Shown here: positions 1 through 7,680 of the stretch, piece after piece
Position numbering within the stretch: the stretch's first letter is position 1
Layout of the letters: each line of letters opens with the position of its first letter
NCBI GenBank assembly: GCA_964647785.1
Contig: CAZYJD010000025.1
Location: forward strand, 1-25,462
Direction of reading: 5' to 3'
DNA length: 25,462 nt
Source: CAZYJD01 sp964647785
GTDB lineage: Bacteria; Bacteroidota; Bacteroidia; NS11-12g; UBA9320
Position numbers and translations under genes: made by a program
The notes under the pieces: model-generated
What the model saw: only the letters and a program-made list of their open reading frames with translations
What the model was told of the DNA's origin: nothing
The model's database searches: none

Positions 1-149
1 GCTGGGCATCTATGAAAATCCGGCTTGAATGGGTCATCTCCAACTCCATAATTGAAACCTTTGTTGGGTCGTTCCATGCACAATTTTGGTCCATCTTTTG
101 GATCAACAAGCATGAACTGCTTTCGACCCCGAAAGACTGCCATATACAT
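1..149 (-). CDS. Unidentified protein fragment, runs off the left edge
   Basis: I do not recognise this frame. It is open on the minus strand from an in-frame stop at 150-152 to the window edge, with ATG codons at 147-149, 141-143 and 111-113. The residues from about 113 down (FMLVDPKDGPKLCMERPNKG, then more Gly, Asp, Pro and Phe, ending near FHRCP) look protein-like. Codons beginning with a purine dominate, whereas the plus-strand frame of the neighbouring receptor has stops at 26-28, 53-55 and 113-115. The coding stretch may therefore begin near a junction at about 113-125 rather than at a true start codon. It could still be a chance antisense frame, because only about 45 codons are visible. 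Confidence 0.33.
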   Translation of the reverse strand, partial: MYMAVFRGRKQFMLVDPKDGPKLCMERPNKGFNYGVGDDPFKPDFHRCP

Positions 150-1570
150 TCAGTGATCTCTATGGTAAAATGTCATTTAACAGTGCCGGAGGAAGTAAAA
201 TGGATCTGTTTGGATTCAATTTCAAGGATAAAGTTGATTTTAAAAATACCACCTCCTACGAATGGAATAGCAGTGGTTTTGGAACCAACTTCCTTCTTTT
301 ACCCTACGGCTCAAAAACCTTGATCGATGGGGTTTTTACCTTCAGTGATTATAAAATTGACCAGATTGAAGCTGATAGAAGACCCCGTAATTCTGGCATT
401 AATGGATTCAATGTCATCCTCAATTTTGGCTATTTCATCAACAAAGACGAATTAACCTATGGCTTGGAGGTGAATGGATTCAGAACCGAATTTGAAATAT
501 TCAATTCCGCCAACAGAAGAATCCAACAGAATGAAAACACCACTGAATTAGCTACTTATATTCGTTACAAGAAAATCATCAAAGACAAGCTCATCCTCGA
601 ACCGGGCTTTCGTTTGCAGTGGTATGCTTCGCTGGGCAACATTTCACCAGAACCCCGCTTTAGGTTTAAATACAACATGAATCAGCGATGGAGGCTTAAA
701 GGAGCTGGAGGATGGTACAGTCAAAACTTGTTAAGCGCCATTAGCGACCGCGATGTGGTGAATCTATTTTATGGCTTTTTATCAGGCCCGGATGATTTGC
801 CTCCTACCATTGGCAATAAAGAAGTAACGCATCGCATGCAAACGGCCCGCCATGCTGTATTAGGTGTGGAGTATGACATCAATATGAACAGCGATATCAA
901 CGTAGAAACTTATGTGAAGGATTTTACACAGATCAGCAACATCAACCGGGATAAAATATTTGATGACATTCCTGAATATCAAGATGAACCCATTTACCTG
1001 CGCAAGAGCTTCATTGTAGAAACGGGTCTGGCTTATGGTTTTGATATCACCTACCAATACAAAAGCAAACGCTATTTCTTCTGGTTGGTTTATGCCTGGA
1101 ATCTGGTAAACCGCTATGATGGTTTGCGTACCTATGCTCCTCACTTTGACCGGCGGCACAATGTTAATCTGGTGGGTAGCTATCGGTTCGGAAAGAATGA
1201 ACGAAATGAAGTGAGTTTGCGCTGGAATCTCGGAAGCGGATTTCCTTTCACTCAAACTCAGGGTTTTTATGAAAACATCGGATTTAGTGATGGCATAGGC
1301 ACAGATTATACCCGCGAAAATGGTGAGTTGGGCATTTATTTCGCCGACCTTAACCTCGGCCGTTTGCCTTATTACCATCGCCTCGACTTTTCGGCAAAAC
1401 ACGAAAGAGAATACAAGTCAAAGAATGATCAGGAGCGCAGTTTGGAGTTTGTACTGAGTTGCACCAATGTATACAACAGAAACAACATCTTTTACTTTGA
1501 TCGCATTTCTTATCAGCGGGTGAATCAATTGCCAATTCTCCCCAGTTTCTCGGTTACTTATGGCTTCTGA
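116..1570 (+). CDS. TonB-dependent receptor, C-terminal beta-barrel part (5' truncated)
   Basis: Outer-membrane TonB-dependent receptor that would import a substrate I cannot name. Only about 484 residues of the C-terminal barrel are present. The signal peptide, TonB box, plug domain and first strands are missing. The frame is open from 116, right after a stop at 113-115, and already reads as receptor there (ERLPYTFSDLYG). The first ATG, at 170, lies inside the barrel and is not a natural start. Alternating amphipathic strands rich in Tyr, Phe, Asn and Arg continue to a terminal Phe (SVTYGF), the outer-membrane assembly signal. Motifs such as SDRDVVNLFYGFLSGPD are typical of carboxypeptidase-regulatory-like Bacteroidota receptors. 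It is followed 23 bases on by a secreted protein on the same strand. The missing N-terminus means either a broken gene or an assembly join. Confidence 0.82.
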   Translation, partial: TAFDPERLPYTFSDLYGKMSFNSAGGSKMDLFGFNFKDKVDFKNTTSYEWNSSGFGTNFLLLPYGSKTLIDGVFTFSDYKIDQIEADRRPRNSGINGFNVILNFGYFINKDELTYGLEVNGFRTEFEIFNSANRRIQQNENTTELATYIRYKKIIKDKLILEPGFRLQWYASLGNISPEPRFRFKYNMNQRWRLKGAGGWYSQNLLSAISDRDVVNLFYGFLSGPDDLPPTIGNKEVTHRMQTARHAVLGVEYDINMNSDINVETYVKDFTQISNINRDKIFDDIPEYQDEPIYLRKSFIVETGLAYGFDITYQYKSKRYFFWLVYAWNLVNRYDGLRTYAPHFDRRHNVNLVGSYRFGKNERNEVSLRWNLGSGFPFTQTQGFYENIGFSDGIGTDYTRENGELGIYFADLNLGRLPYYHRLDFSAKHEREYKSKNDQERSLEFVLSCTNVYNRNNIFYFDRISYQRVNQLPILPSFSVTYGF

Positions 1571-1593
1571 TTGGAATGATTTTTGATTAAAAT

Positions 1594-3096
1594 ATGGGCA
1601 TGCGTGTATTGCCTCTTCTCGTCCTGATCACTCTTTCTTCATTTGCACAAAATCTTGCGCTGGCACAACCAAAAGTTGAAGAGGTTTGGCAGCTCAACAC
1701 AGGTCCACTTTCATATGCTCGAATCTTCGGAATGAATAATGGTTATTACGCTTACCTCTATCAACTGGCAGATAAGAAAGGCATGCGCCTAGCACTATTG
1801 GATAGTAACAGCAAGGAACTTTCACTGATCAATACTGGGGTTGATTTGGATCGCGATTTGGATTCTTGGTTGAGGGAAGTTGAAATGCTCAAAGCTGTGA
1901 GCGGCAATAAACTGTATTTACTCATCCATGACGGGCGTTTTCACAAGGCAAACCTTTTTGTAGCCGATGCCGATCTTGCTAAAATTTCCCCTTTGGACTT
2001 TGATAACAAAAATCGCTTACAGCCAATCAAGATTTTTGCGCATCAAAACCATGTGTTGGTATACGGTGAGAACAGGGTTGAAGGGCCGGTTCTGATGAAA
2101 ATTGATATCACCGATGGATCGGTGTTGAGCATGCCACTTGGAAGAGAAAAGAAGTGGCAACTAGAACTGGATCAAATTGTTTTCTCTGAAACTGCAGATC
2201 ATGTTGCTTTGTTGCGATTTAAAAGCAAAAGACAAAGCATTTTTTGGCTTCAAAAACTCAACCGTCAACTCGAATTTGAAGGGGATCGCATTCGCATCAA
2301 TGAAAAAGAACCCCTTGCAGAAGCTCGAGTCGTTCAATTATCTGATGGATGGTTGGTCAGTGGCATTACCTCTGATGACCGCAACCGAACGGTGAACGGA
2401 TGTTTTTCTGCTCGCATTTCATCTGCATGGGAAAAAGGTGCGCTGCAAATGATTCCATTACAACAACTTCAAAACTTCTTCAATTATCTTGATCCTGCCC
2501 AGCAAGAGCGTTTATTGAATAAAGTAGAACAACTCAATCGGCATAAAAGGGCACTGGAAATCAATACGCGCTTTTATTTGCACGAAGCCCGTTTTATTCA
2601 TCAGTCGGTCATTTTAACCGCCGAATTTTATACCCCAACTTATATCACGCATACCACTGCCGGGCCTGGAGGGTTTACAACCTTTCAAGAGTTTGATGGC
2701 TTTCAATATAGCCATGCGGCCTATTTGATTTTCGACACATCGGGTAATTTGGTCAGAGACCTCTGTATGCCTTTTCGATTGCCCTATAAACCTTTCGAGG
2801 TAAACCAGCGCTCTCATTGGTATTTTGCCCAAGGCAATATTTACGGCTATTACCTGAATGGGAGTCGCCTCAGCTGGATGGCCATGAATGCAGATGATCC
2901 TTATGGCGCCATGCGCTCGGAACAACTGATTCAATCAGGTAGCATCAACGGTTTACAGCCAGTTTATCTTGATCTTGTGCGCACGAAAGATGCCGGTATT
3001 CAAGGGTGTTTAATTTACCGAAGTCGAAACAATGGTTTGACCTGGCAGCGAACCCCTGAGTTCAAGAGTTATTTTCTTAAAATCAATGAGCAGTAG
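1594..3096 (+). CDS. Secreted protein of unknown function
   Basis: A 500-residue protein I cannot assign to a named family. Residues 1-24 form a signal peptide with a charged Arg4, a Leu/Val/Ile-rich core and an ALA-Q cleavage site, so it is exported. ATG codons at 1594 and 1600 both keep the signal peptide; 1600 gives the tidier n-region. The mature part alternates short hydrophobic strands and turns, suggestive of a beta-propeller. Near the C-terminus S477-W484 (SRNNGLTW) resembles an Asp-box (BNR) turn. There is no lipobox and no T9SS sorting tail. It lies 23 bases after the receptor gene on the same strand, so they may share a transcript and the protein may assist the receptor; that is inference only. 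Its 3' end overlaps the convergent lipoprotein gene by 14 bases. Confidence 0.75.
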   Translation: MGMRVLPLLVLITLSSFAQNLALAQPKVEEVWQLNTGPLSYARIFGMNNGYYAYLYQLADKKGMRLALLDSNSKELSLINTGVDLDRDLDSWLREVEMLKAVSGNKLYLLIHDGRFHKANLFVADADLAKISPLDFDNKNRLQPIKIFAHQNHVLVYGENRVEGPVLMKIDITDGSVLSMPLGREKKWQLELDQIVFSETADHVALLRFKSKRQSIFWLQKLNRQLEFEGDRIRINEKEPLAEARVVQLSDGWLVSGITSDDRNRTVNGCFSARISSAWEKGALQMIPLQQLQNFFNYLDPAQQERLLNKVEQLNRHKRALEINTRFYLHEARFIHQSVILTAEFYTPTYITHTTAGPGGFTTFQEFDGFQYSHAAYLIFDTSGNLVRDLCMPFRLPYKPFEVNQRSHWYFAQGNIYGYYLNGSRLSWMAMNADDPYGAMRSEQLIQSGSINGLQPVYLDLVRTKDAGIQGCLIYRSRNNGLTWQRTPEFKSYFLKINEQ

Positions 3097-4732
3097 TCAA
3101 ATCAAATTCTTTAAGAAATAAGCTGTTGAGTGGATTATTGCCGGGAGATCTTACATGTTTCGGGTAAATTCTAACGCTTTGATCGTAAAACAATGGAATC
3201 ACAGGGAACTCTTTGTGTAGTATTTCTTCCATGTGAAGCCCTATGGCGGCTTTTTCCCTTTCATCTGATGCCTTGTTTAACTTTTGGTATGCGCGGTCAA
3301 AGTCCGGATTTTGAAAACGTGAATAATTGGGACCGGCCGGAGCGCTGTTTGGGCCGTAAAAACAGCTCAAATAGTTCTCCATATCAGGATAGTCAGCAAT
3401 CCAGCTGCTTCTAAACAGGTCTAGATTGCCTTGGTTTTTCTCATCTTTTAGGATGGAAGCCGGCAACACTTCAATTTCTGTTTCAATGCCCACGGCTTGC
3501 CAGGAAGCTTGTATGAAAATCATTAGATCGAGATAGTCTGCAGTGGTGCTCAAGTGCATTGGTGGAAAGTCTGCAGCACCAATGGAATCAATAAGCTGTC
3601 TGGCGGCTTCTGAATCATAAGCGTAGGTCTTCCCTTTCAAAGGACGTAAAGAAGCCGGTGTAAAACCATCAATATTCCATTGACCCAATCCGTTGCGCAG
3701 ATATTGGATCATCTTTTTTCGGTCGATAGCCAAACTCAGAGCTTCTCTAAACTTGGGTTTTGAAAGCCCGGGGTGCGCTTGTTGTCCAAAGGAATGAATT
3801 CCAAGAAACTCGGTATTCAAAAATTCGGTGATCTCAAGATTGAATCGATCTCTGAGTTGCGTTTTTAATTCTGCGTTGCGATCAATAACTTGGTCTTTAA
3901 TACTGCTTTCAAGTCCGTTAAACATCTCTAGTTTGCCCTGCAGAAACTCCAGAAATTCAGCTTGCTTTGAAGGGATAAAACCAATGCTCACAGCATCGAG
4001 ATAAGGCAGTGATTGTCCTTTTTCATCTTTCTCAAAGTAATTCTCATTCTTGTGCAAGTTTAATTTCACTCCTTCTTTCCAGTTGTAGAACAGAAAAGGA
4101 CCTGTACCTACAGGGTGCCGGCCGAAACCCTTGCCATAATGATCGGCTACCTCAGGCGGAACAATGTAGGTGTAAGGCATACTTAGTAAATAGATGAACG
4201 GAGAAAAAGCTTCTTCCAGGTGGATTCTTAATTGAAAAGAATCCACTACCTCAAATCCACCTTCTTTTACCCGATTGCGGAAAACCCATGCCCCCGGACT
4301 GGCTATTGACGGTTCGATCAGACGTTGATAGCTATAAGCCACATCATAAGCGTTTAATTGGCGTCTTTTATTCTGATCAAAAAGGGGGTGAGGGTGAAAA
4401 AAAACATCGTGTCTTAAGTAGAAATCATAAATAGTTCCATTGCTATCAATGGACCAACTATCTGCAATGCATGCTTTCAAATTTAAATCACGATCCAATT
4501 GAACCAAGCCATTGTACAATTGATTGACTGCCCAAATGTTGTCCTGTGTGCGCGCAAATGCCGGATCTAAACTGCTAATTCCATTATTAAGATTGAGTCT
4601 GAAAAGCTTTTTATCATGCGTTTTGGTGGGTTTTCCACAAGAAGAAAAGAGCCATCCAATGTGCATAATTAGAATCCCGAACACAAGGTATACTGAAGGA
4701 ATGTTTTTAGCTTTGGACCTGCTTACAATCAT
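3083..4732 (-). CDS. Peptide/oligopeptide ABC transporter substrate-binding lipoprotein (SBP family 5)
   Basis: A 549-residue extracytoplasmic solute-binding protein of the family that carries di- and oligopeptides or nickel. The N-terminus has Arg and Lys at residues 5-9, a hydrophobic stretch at 11-28 and a lipobox LFSSC with the lipidated Cys at 32. Family hallmarks include the early SSLDPAFARTQDN segment, YDFYLRHDVFFHP, PVGTGPFLFYNW and FREALSLAIDRKKMI. No permease or ATPase gene is adjacent, so partners must lie elsewhere. The start is well defined: upstream in frame a stop follows within six codons, and the next ATG (4666) would leave only nine residues before the Cys. Its start codon overlaps that of the divergent hydrolase gene, so its promoter must lie inside that gene. 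The substrate cannot be told from sequence. Confidence 0.88.
   Translation of the reverse strand: MIVSRSKAKNIPSVYLVFGILIMHIGWLFSSCGKPTKTHDKKLFRLNLNNGISSLDPAFARTQDNIWAVNQLYNGLVQLDRDLNLKACIADSWSIDSNGTIYDFYLRHDVFFHPHPLFDQNKRRQLNAYDVAYSYQRLIEPSIASPGAWVFRNRVKEGGFEVVDSFQLRIHLEEAFSPFIYLLSMPYTYIVPPEVADHYGKGFGRHPVGTGPFLFYNWKEGVKLNLHKNENYFEKDEKGQSLPYLDAVSIGFIPSKQAEFLEFLQGKLEMFNGLESSIKDQVIDRNAELKTQLRDRFNLEITEFLNTEFLGIHSFGQQAHPGLSKPKFREALSLAIDRKKMIQYLRNGLGQWNIDGFTPASLRPLKGKTYAYDSEAARQLIDSIGAADFPPMHLSTTADYLDLMIFIQASWQAVGIETEIEVLPASILKDEKNQGNLDLFRSSWIADYPDMENYLSCFYGPNSAPAGPNYSRFQNPDFDRAYQKLNKASDEREKAAIGLHMEEILHKEFPVIPLFYDQSVRIYPKHVRSPGNNPLNSLFLKEFDLTTAH
4708..4715 (+). promoter_or_regulatory. -7 promoter element (TAGCTTTG) for the hydrolase-parAB cluster
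   Basis: An exact match to TAnnTTTG, the -7 element used by the primary sigma factor of Bacteroidota, ending 15 bases before the ATG at 4731. It lies inside the signal-peptide codons of the divergent lipoprotein gene. No clear -33 TTG is visible at the expected spacing. Confidence 0.45.
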
Positions 4733-5420
4733 GGCACAAATAAAATACTTAGGACATTCTTGTTTTCAGATAACTACCAACAATCGGGTAATTATTACGG
4801 ATCCTTTCATTCGCCCCAATGAGTTGGCGCATAAAGCAGGGGTTCGATTTGAAGACTTAAAGGCCGACTATATTTTGGTGAGTCATGGCCATGTAGATCA
4901 TACGGCCGATTTAAAGGATTTAGCGCGACAGACCGGCGCTAAAGTGATAGCCAATTGGGAAATACATGCCTGGCTGCAGGCAGCGGGTATTGAAAACACG
5001 CATCCGATGAACACGGGTGGCAAATGGAATTTTGGTGATTTTAATTTAAAAATGGTTCATGCGCTTCACTCCAGTTCATTTGAAGATGGCACATATGCCG
5101 GAAATCCTGCGGGTTTCGTTTTGTGGAATGATTTGGACTGTTTTTATTTTGCCGGCGATACGGCCTTATACGGAGACATGCAGTGGATCGGGGAAGATTT
5201 TCAATTGGGATTTGCCATATTGCCCATTGGTGATAATTTTACCATGGATAGCAGAGATGCGCTTAGGGCCTCAGATTTACTCCAATGCAGTCAAATTGTA
5301 GGCATGCATTACGATACATTCGGTTACATCGAGATAGATCATGAAAAGTCCTTGAATATGTTTCGTGAATCTGGTAAAAGCCTGCATCTCATTTCCATCA
5401 ACGATACCATTAGCCTTTAA
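4731..5420 (+). CDS. UPF0173-type metal-dependent hydrolase (metallo-beta-lactamase fold)
   Basis: A 229-residue cytoplasmic protein of the YtkL/UPF0173 family of metallo-beta-lactamase-fold hydrolases, whose physiological substrate is generally unknown. Zinc ligands are visible: the HxHxDH motif SHGHVDH gives H52, H54, D56 and H57; AGDTALYGD gives D143; IVGMHYDTFG gives H193. The N-terminus (MAQIKYLGHSCFQI) matches the family start, so I chose 4731; the same frame is open upstream, but only antisense to the lipoprotein gene. The stop is three bases before parA, which places it at the head of a cluster hydrolase-parA-parB-DUF5683. A role in partition does not follow from this; co-expression is the modest inference. 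The length is normal for the family and no key ligand is missing. Confidence 0.9.
   Translation: MAQIKYLGHSCFQITTNNRVIITDPFIRPNELAHKAGVRFEDLKADYILVSHGHVDHTADLKDLARQTGAKVIANWEIHAWLQAAGIENTHPMNTGGKWNFGDFNLKMVHALHSSSFEDGTYAGNPAGFVLWNDLDCFYFAGDTALYGDMQWIGEDFQLGFAILPIGDNFTMDSRDALRASDLLQCSQIVGMHYDTFGYIEIDHEKSLNMFRESGKSLHLISINDTISL
4737..4744 (-). promoter_or_regulatory. Weak -7-like element (TTTATTTG) for the SBP lipoprotein gene
   Basis: Differs from TAnnTTTG at one position, and sits four bases before the minus-strand ATG at 4732, inside the first codons of the hydrolase gene. Its spacing matches that of better candidates before ruvB and the EGF lipoprotein gene, which is the main reason to list it. 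Confidence 0.22.
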
Positions 5421-5423
5421 TAT

Positions 5424-6230
5424 ATGTCAAAAATAATCAGCATAGCCAATCAAAAGGGGGGAGTTGGTAAAACAACCACCGCGATCAATCTCGCTTACAG
5501 TCTGGCCATCTTAGAATACAAAGTCTTATTGGTGGATGCCGACCCTCAGGCAAATTCCACATCAGGTTACGGCTTCGACCCCAAAAACGTAAAGGTTGGT
5601 TTGTACGAATGTTTGGTGCAGGATATCAACCCTGCTGACATCATCCTTCAAACAGCTAATGAATATCTGCAGTTGTTACCCTCAAATATTGATTTGGTTG
5701 GCGCAGAGATTGAAATGATCGATTTGCCCAAGCGCGAAAAATTGATGTCTCGCGTTTTAGGGAAGGTGAGAGACCAATACGATTTTATCATTGTTGATTG
5801 TTCACCTTCTTTAGGTCTCATTACCACCAATGCGTTAGCAGCCAGTGATTCGGTGGTTATACCAGTGCAATGTGAATACTTTGCCTTGGAGGGCTTGGGT
5901 AAGCTTTTAAATACCATCAAAATCGTGCAAAAAAGCATCAACCCTGAGCTTCAAATAGAAGGATTGTTGCTCACCATGTACGATCCGCGTTTGCGACTGA
6001 GCAATCAGGTGGTGGAAGAAGTGAAACTGCATTTTCAGCAATTGGTATTCGACACCATTATTCATCGGAATACCCGCCTGAGTGAGGCACCGAGTTTTGG
6101 TATTCCAGTGATGGAACATGATGCTTCTGCAAGGGGTAGCATCAATTACCTCAATTTGGCTCGTGAAGTTTTGCAGAAAAATGGAATGACAAAAATGAAT
6201 GAGGCAGAAAAGCAAATGACACATGACTAA
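5424..6230 (+). CDS. parA: Chromosome-partitioning ATPase ParA (Soj)
   Basis: A 268-residue ParA-type ATPase that binds nucleoid DNA in its ATP dimer form and, with ParB-parS complexes, moves replicated origins apart. The deviant Walker A is complete: KGGVGKTTT at residues 11-19, with the signature Lys11 and the catalytic Lys16. Walker A' is VLLVDADPQANST with D38 and D40, and Walker B is FIIVDCSPS with D125. It is the chromosomal Soj type, with no N-terminal helix-turn-helix as in plasmid ParA proteins of class Ia. The start at 5424 gives the canonical MSKIISIANQKGG opening. The gene overlaps parB by eight bases (ATGACTAA), indicating translational coupling. Presence of parAB often marks the replication-origin half of a chromosome, but no dnaA, gidA or parS is visible here. 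Confidence 0.96.
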   Translation: MSKIISIANQKGGVGKTTTAINLAYSLAILEYKVLLVDADPQANSTSGYGFDPKNVKVGLYECLVQDINPADIILQTANEYLQLLPSNIDLVGAEIEMIDLPKREKLMSRVLGKVRDQYDFIIVDCSPSLGLITTNALAASDSVVIPVQCEYFALEGLGKLLNTIKIVQKSINPELQIEGLLLTMYDPRLRLSNQVVEEVKLHFQQLVFDTIIHRNTRLSEAPSFGIPVMEHDASARGSINYLNLAREVLQKNGMTKMNEAEKQMTHD

Positions 6231-7104
6231 TTCCAAGAAGAGAAATGCACTGGGCAAAGGATTGAGTGCCCTATTGAACAATGCCGAAACCGATGTGACG
6301 TCGGTCGAGCCAAGAGCGCTCAACTCAGTCGCAGAAATACCTATTGCTCAAATTGTTGCGAACCCTTTTCAACCGAGAACCGAATTTGATGAAACAGCAC
6401 TGGAAGAATTGGCAGAATCCATTCGAATCCATGGCCTTGTCCAACCGATTACCGTTCGAAAGGTAGGATTTGAGAAATACGAACTCATCTCTGGTGAACG
6501 AAGAACACGTGCTTCTATCTTAGCAGGGCTTAAAAAGATACCTGCTTATATTCGATTGGCAAATGACCAGGAAATGCTGGAAATGGCATTGGTTGAAAAC
6601 ATTCAACGAGAGAATCTGAATGCCATGGAAATAGCCCTGAGTTATCAACGCCTCGCCGATGAATGTGGTCTTCGTCACGAGGAACTGGGTGAAAGAGTTG
6701 GTAAGAGCCGAAGTACGGTTAACAACTACTTACGCCTGCTTCGTCTTCCGGAAGAAATACAAGCCGGCATTCGCGATGGCGTTTTAAGCATGGGCCATGC
6801 CCGTGCCTTGATTAATGTGGAGGATAATGATTTTCAAATGGCGCTTTACGAGCAAATTAAAACACAAGACTTAAGTGTGCGCCAAGTTGAACAGCTCGTT
6901 AAAGATAGCCGAGACCCAAAAAGTAAACCCATCACTTCCAAAGCAACTTCAACCGCTACCTACACGCTTGAAGAGCAGAAACTTCGTGAAAAGTTGCACG
7001 ATGGGGTACGCATAAATGCCGATGGAAGCGGCAAAGGCATGATCAAGATCCCCTTTGCGTCAGAAGAACAATTAAGTGAATTGCTCGAAAGACTAGGCGC
7101 CTGA
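6223..7104 (+). CDS. parB: Chromosome-partitioning protein ParB (Spo0J), CTP-dependent clamp
   Basis: A 293-residue ParB. The N-terminus carries the ALGKGLSALL box that contacts ParA (residues 9-18). The CTP-binding domain shows NPFQPRTEF (47-55), ISGERRTRAS (89-98) and ENIQRENLN (125-133). A helix-turn-helix that reads parS spans roughly 152-175 (LGERVGKSRSTVNNYLRLL), and the C-terminal dimerisation domain ends with IPFASEEQLSELLERL. In the CTP motif the residue after GERR is Thr rather than the more usual Tyr, Leu or Trp, a conservative oddity. The family binds a 16-base parS palindrome, TGTTnCACGTGnAACA; I found no match in this window. It is coupled to parA by an eight-base overlap, and six bases separate it from the DUF5683 gene. 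Confidence 0.96.
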   Translation: MTNSKKRNALGKGLSALLNNAETDVTSVEPRALNSVAEIPIAQIVANPFQPRTEFDETALEELAESIRIHGLVQPITVRKVGFEKYELISGERRTRASILAGLKKIPAYIRLANDQEMLEMALVENIQRENLNAMEIALSYQRLADECGLRHEELGERVGKSRSTVNNYLRLLRLPEEIQAGIRDGVLSMGHARALINVEDNDFQMALYEQIKTQDLSVRQVEQLVKDSRDPKSKPITSKATSTATYTLEEQKLREKLHDGVRINADGSGKGMIKIPFASEEQLSELLERLGA

Positions 7105-7110
7105 TACCTC

Positions 7111-7635
7111 ATGCATAAGTTTGCTGTTATGATTCTTATTTGCACATTGCACGGGTTGAACCAAACACCCTGCAATGCGCAGCACACGGCAAATGATAGC
7201 ACATATTCTCCCCGAAAAGCAACCGTTTATTCCGCCATCATTCCCGGTCTCGGGCAGGCCTACAATCAGAAGTACTGGAAGATTGGGGTCATTTATGCAG
7301 GTATTGGAGGCATGGGGGTGCTTTTTGCCAGCAGCAATCGGGAATATCAGCGCTATCAGGCAGCTTATATCCTGAGAATTGATGGCGACGTCAATACGGT
7401 TGATAATGAATTTCCGGAATTGAGTGATAATGCAGTTCGTAATTCAAGGGACTTTTACCGCAGAAATCGCGACATTTCCATTCTTGGTTTTATGGCCATT
7501 TATGCATTTCAAATCATTGATGCCAATGTAGACGCACACCTCAGGGAATTTACTATCAATGATGAGTTGAGCATGAACTGGCAGCCATTCATGCAAAAAG
7601 GTTCTGCGGGTCTTTCATTTTCTTTCCGCTTTTAG
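7111..7635 (+). CDS. DUF5683 family small membrane protein
   Basis: A 174-residue protein of the DUF5683 family, common in Bacteroidota and without a known function. Residues 1-24 form an export signal (hydrophobic MHKFAVMILICTLHG, cleavage near CNAQ). The family core is TVYSAIIPGLGQAYNQKYWK, followed by a transmembrane segment at about 57-75 (IGVIYAGIGGMGVLFAS) and a second near 128-142 (ILGFMAIYAFQIIDANV). The C-terminus ends in a strand with alternating aromatics (LSFSFRF), as in envelope-associated beta structures. It lies six bases after parB, an arrangement I recall as recurrent in this phylum, where dapB and lepB usually follow; here a dehydrogenase gene follows instead after 45 bases. 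A link to partition or to the envelope is open. Confidence 0.85.
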   Translation: MHKFAVMILICTLHGLNQTPCNAQHTANDSTYSPRKATVYSAIIPGLGQAYNQKYWKIGVIYAGIGGMGVLFASSNREYQRYQAAYILRIDGDVNTVDNEFPELSDNAVRNSRDFYRRNRDISILGFMAIYAFQIIDANVDAHLREFTINDELSMNWQPFMQKGSAGLSFSFRF

Positions 7636-7655
7636 GGATATCGGAAAGGGCCCTT

Positions 7656-7664
7656 TATTTTTGC
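7656..7664 (+). promoter_or_regulatory. -7 promoter element (TATTTTTGC) for the dehydrogenase gene
   Basis: An exact match to the Bacteroidota TAnnTTTGY element in the 45-base gap after the DUF5683 gene, 16 bases before the ATG at 7681. It suggests that the dehydrogenase gene starts its own transcript. The expected -33 position shows only TTTAG, a poor match. Confidence 0.5.
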
Positions 7665-7680
7665 GCAACAATTCAAAATT

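Noticed and set aside
12..323. Open plus-strand frame of about 103 codons at the left edge
   Set aside because: Its codons are the exact antisense of the protein-like minus-strand frame in the first half, and it overlaps the receptor frame in the second half. Its own residues are rich in Trp, His and Cys and look non-coding.
860..1402. A 180-codon minus-strand frame inside the receptor gene
   Set aside because: It lies wholly antisense to well-supported barrel sequence and its residues show no family features.
4524..4730. Upstream extension of the hydrolase reading frame
   Set aside because: The frame is open only because it lies antisense to the lipoprotein gene. The family opening is at the ATG at 4731.
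6495..6520. Possible parS site around a CACGTG inside parB
   Set aside because: The flanks do not match the TGTT and AACA arms of the consensus. A partial match near 8621-8640 (TTCCACGT) also fails in its right half and lies inside the EGF lipoprotein gene.
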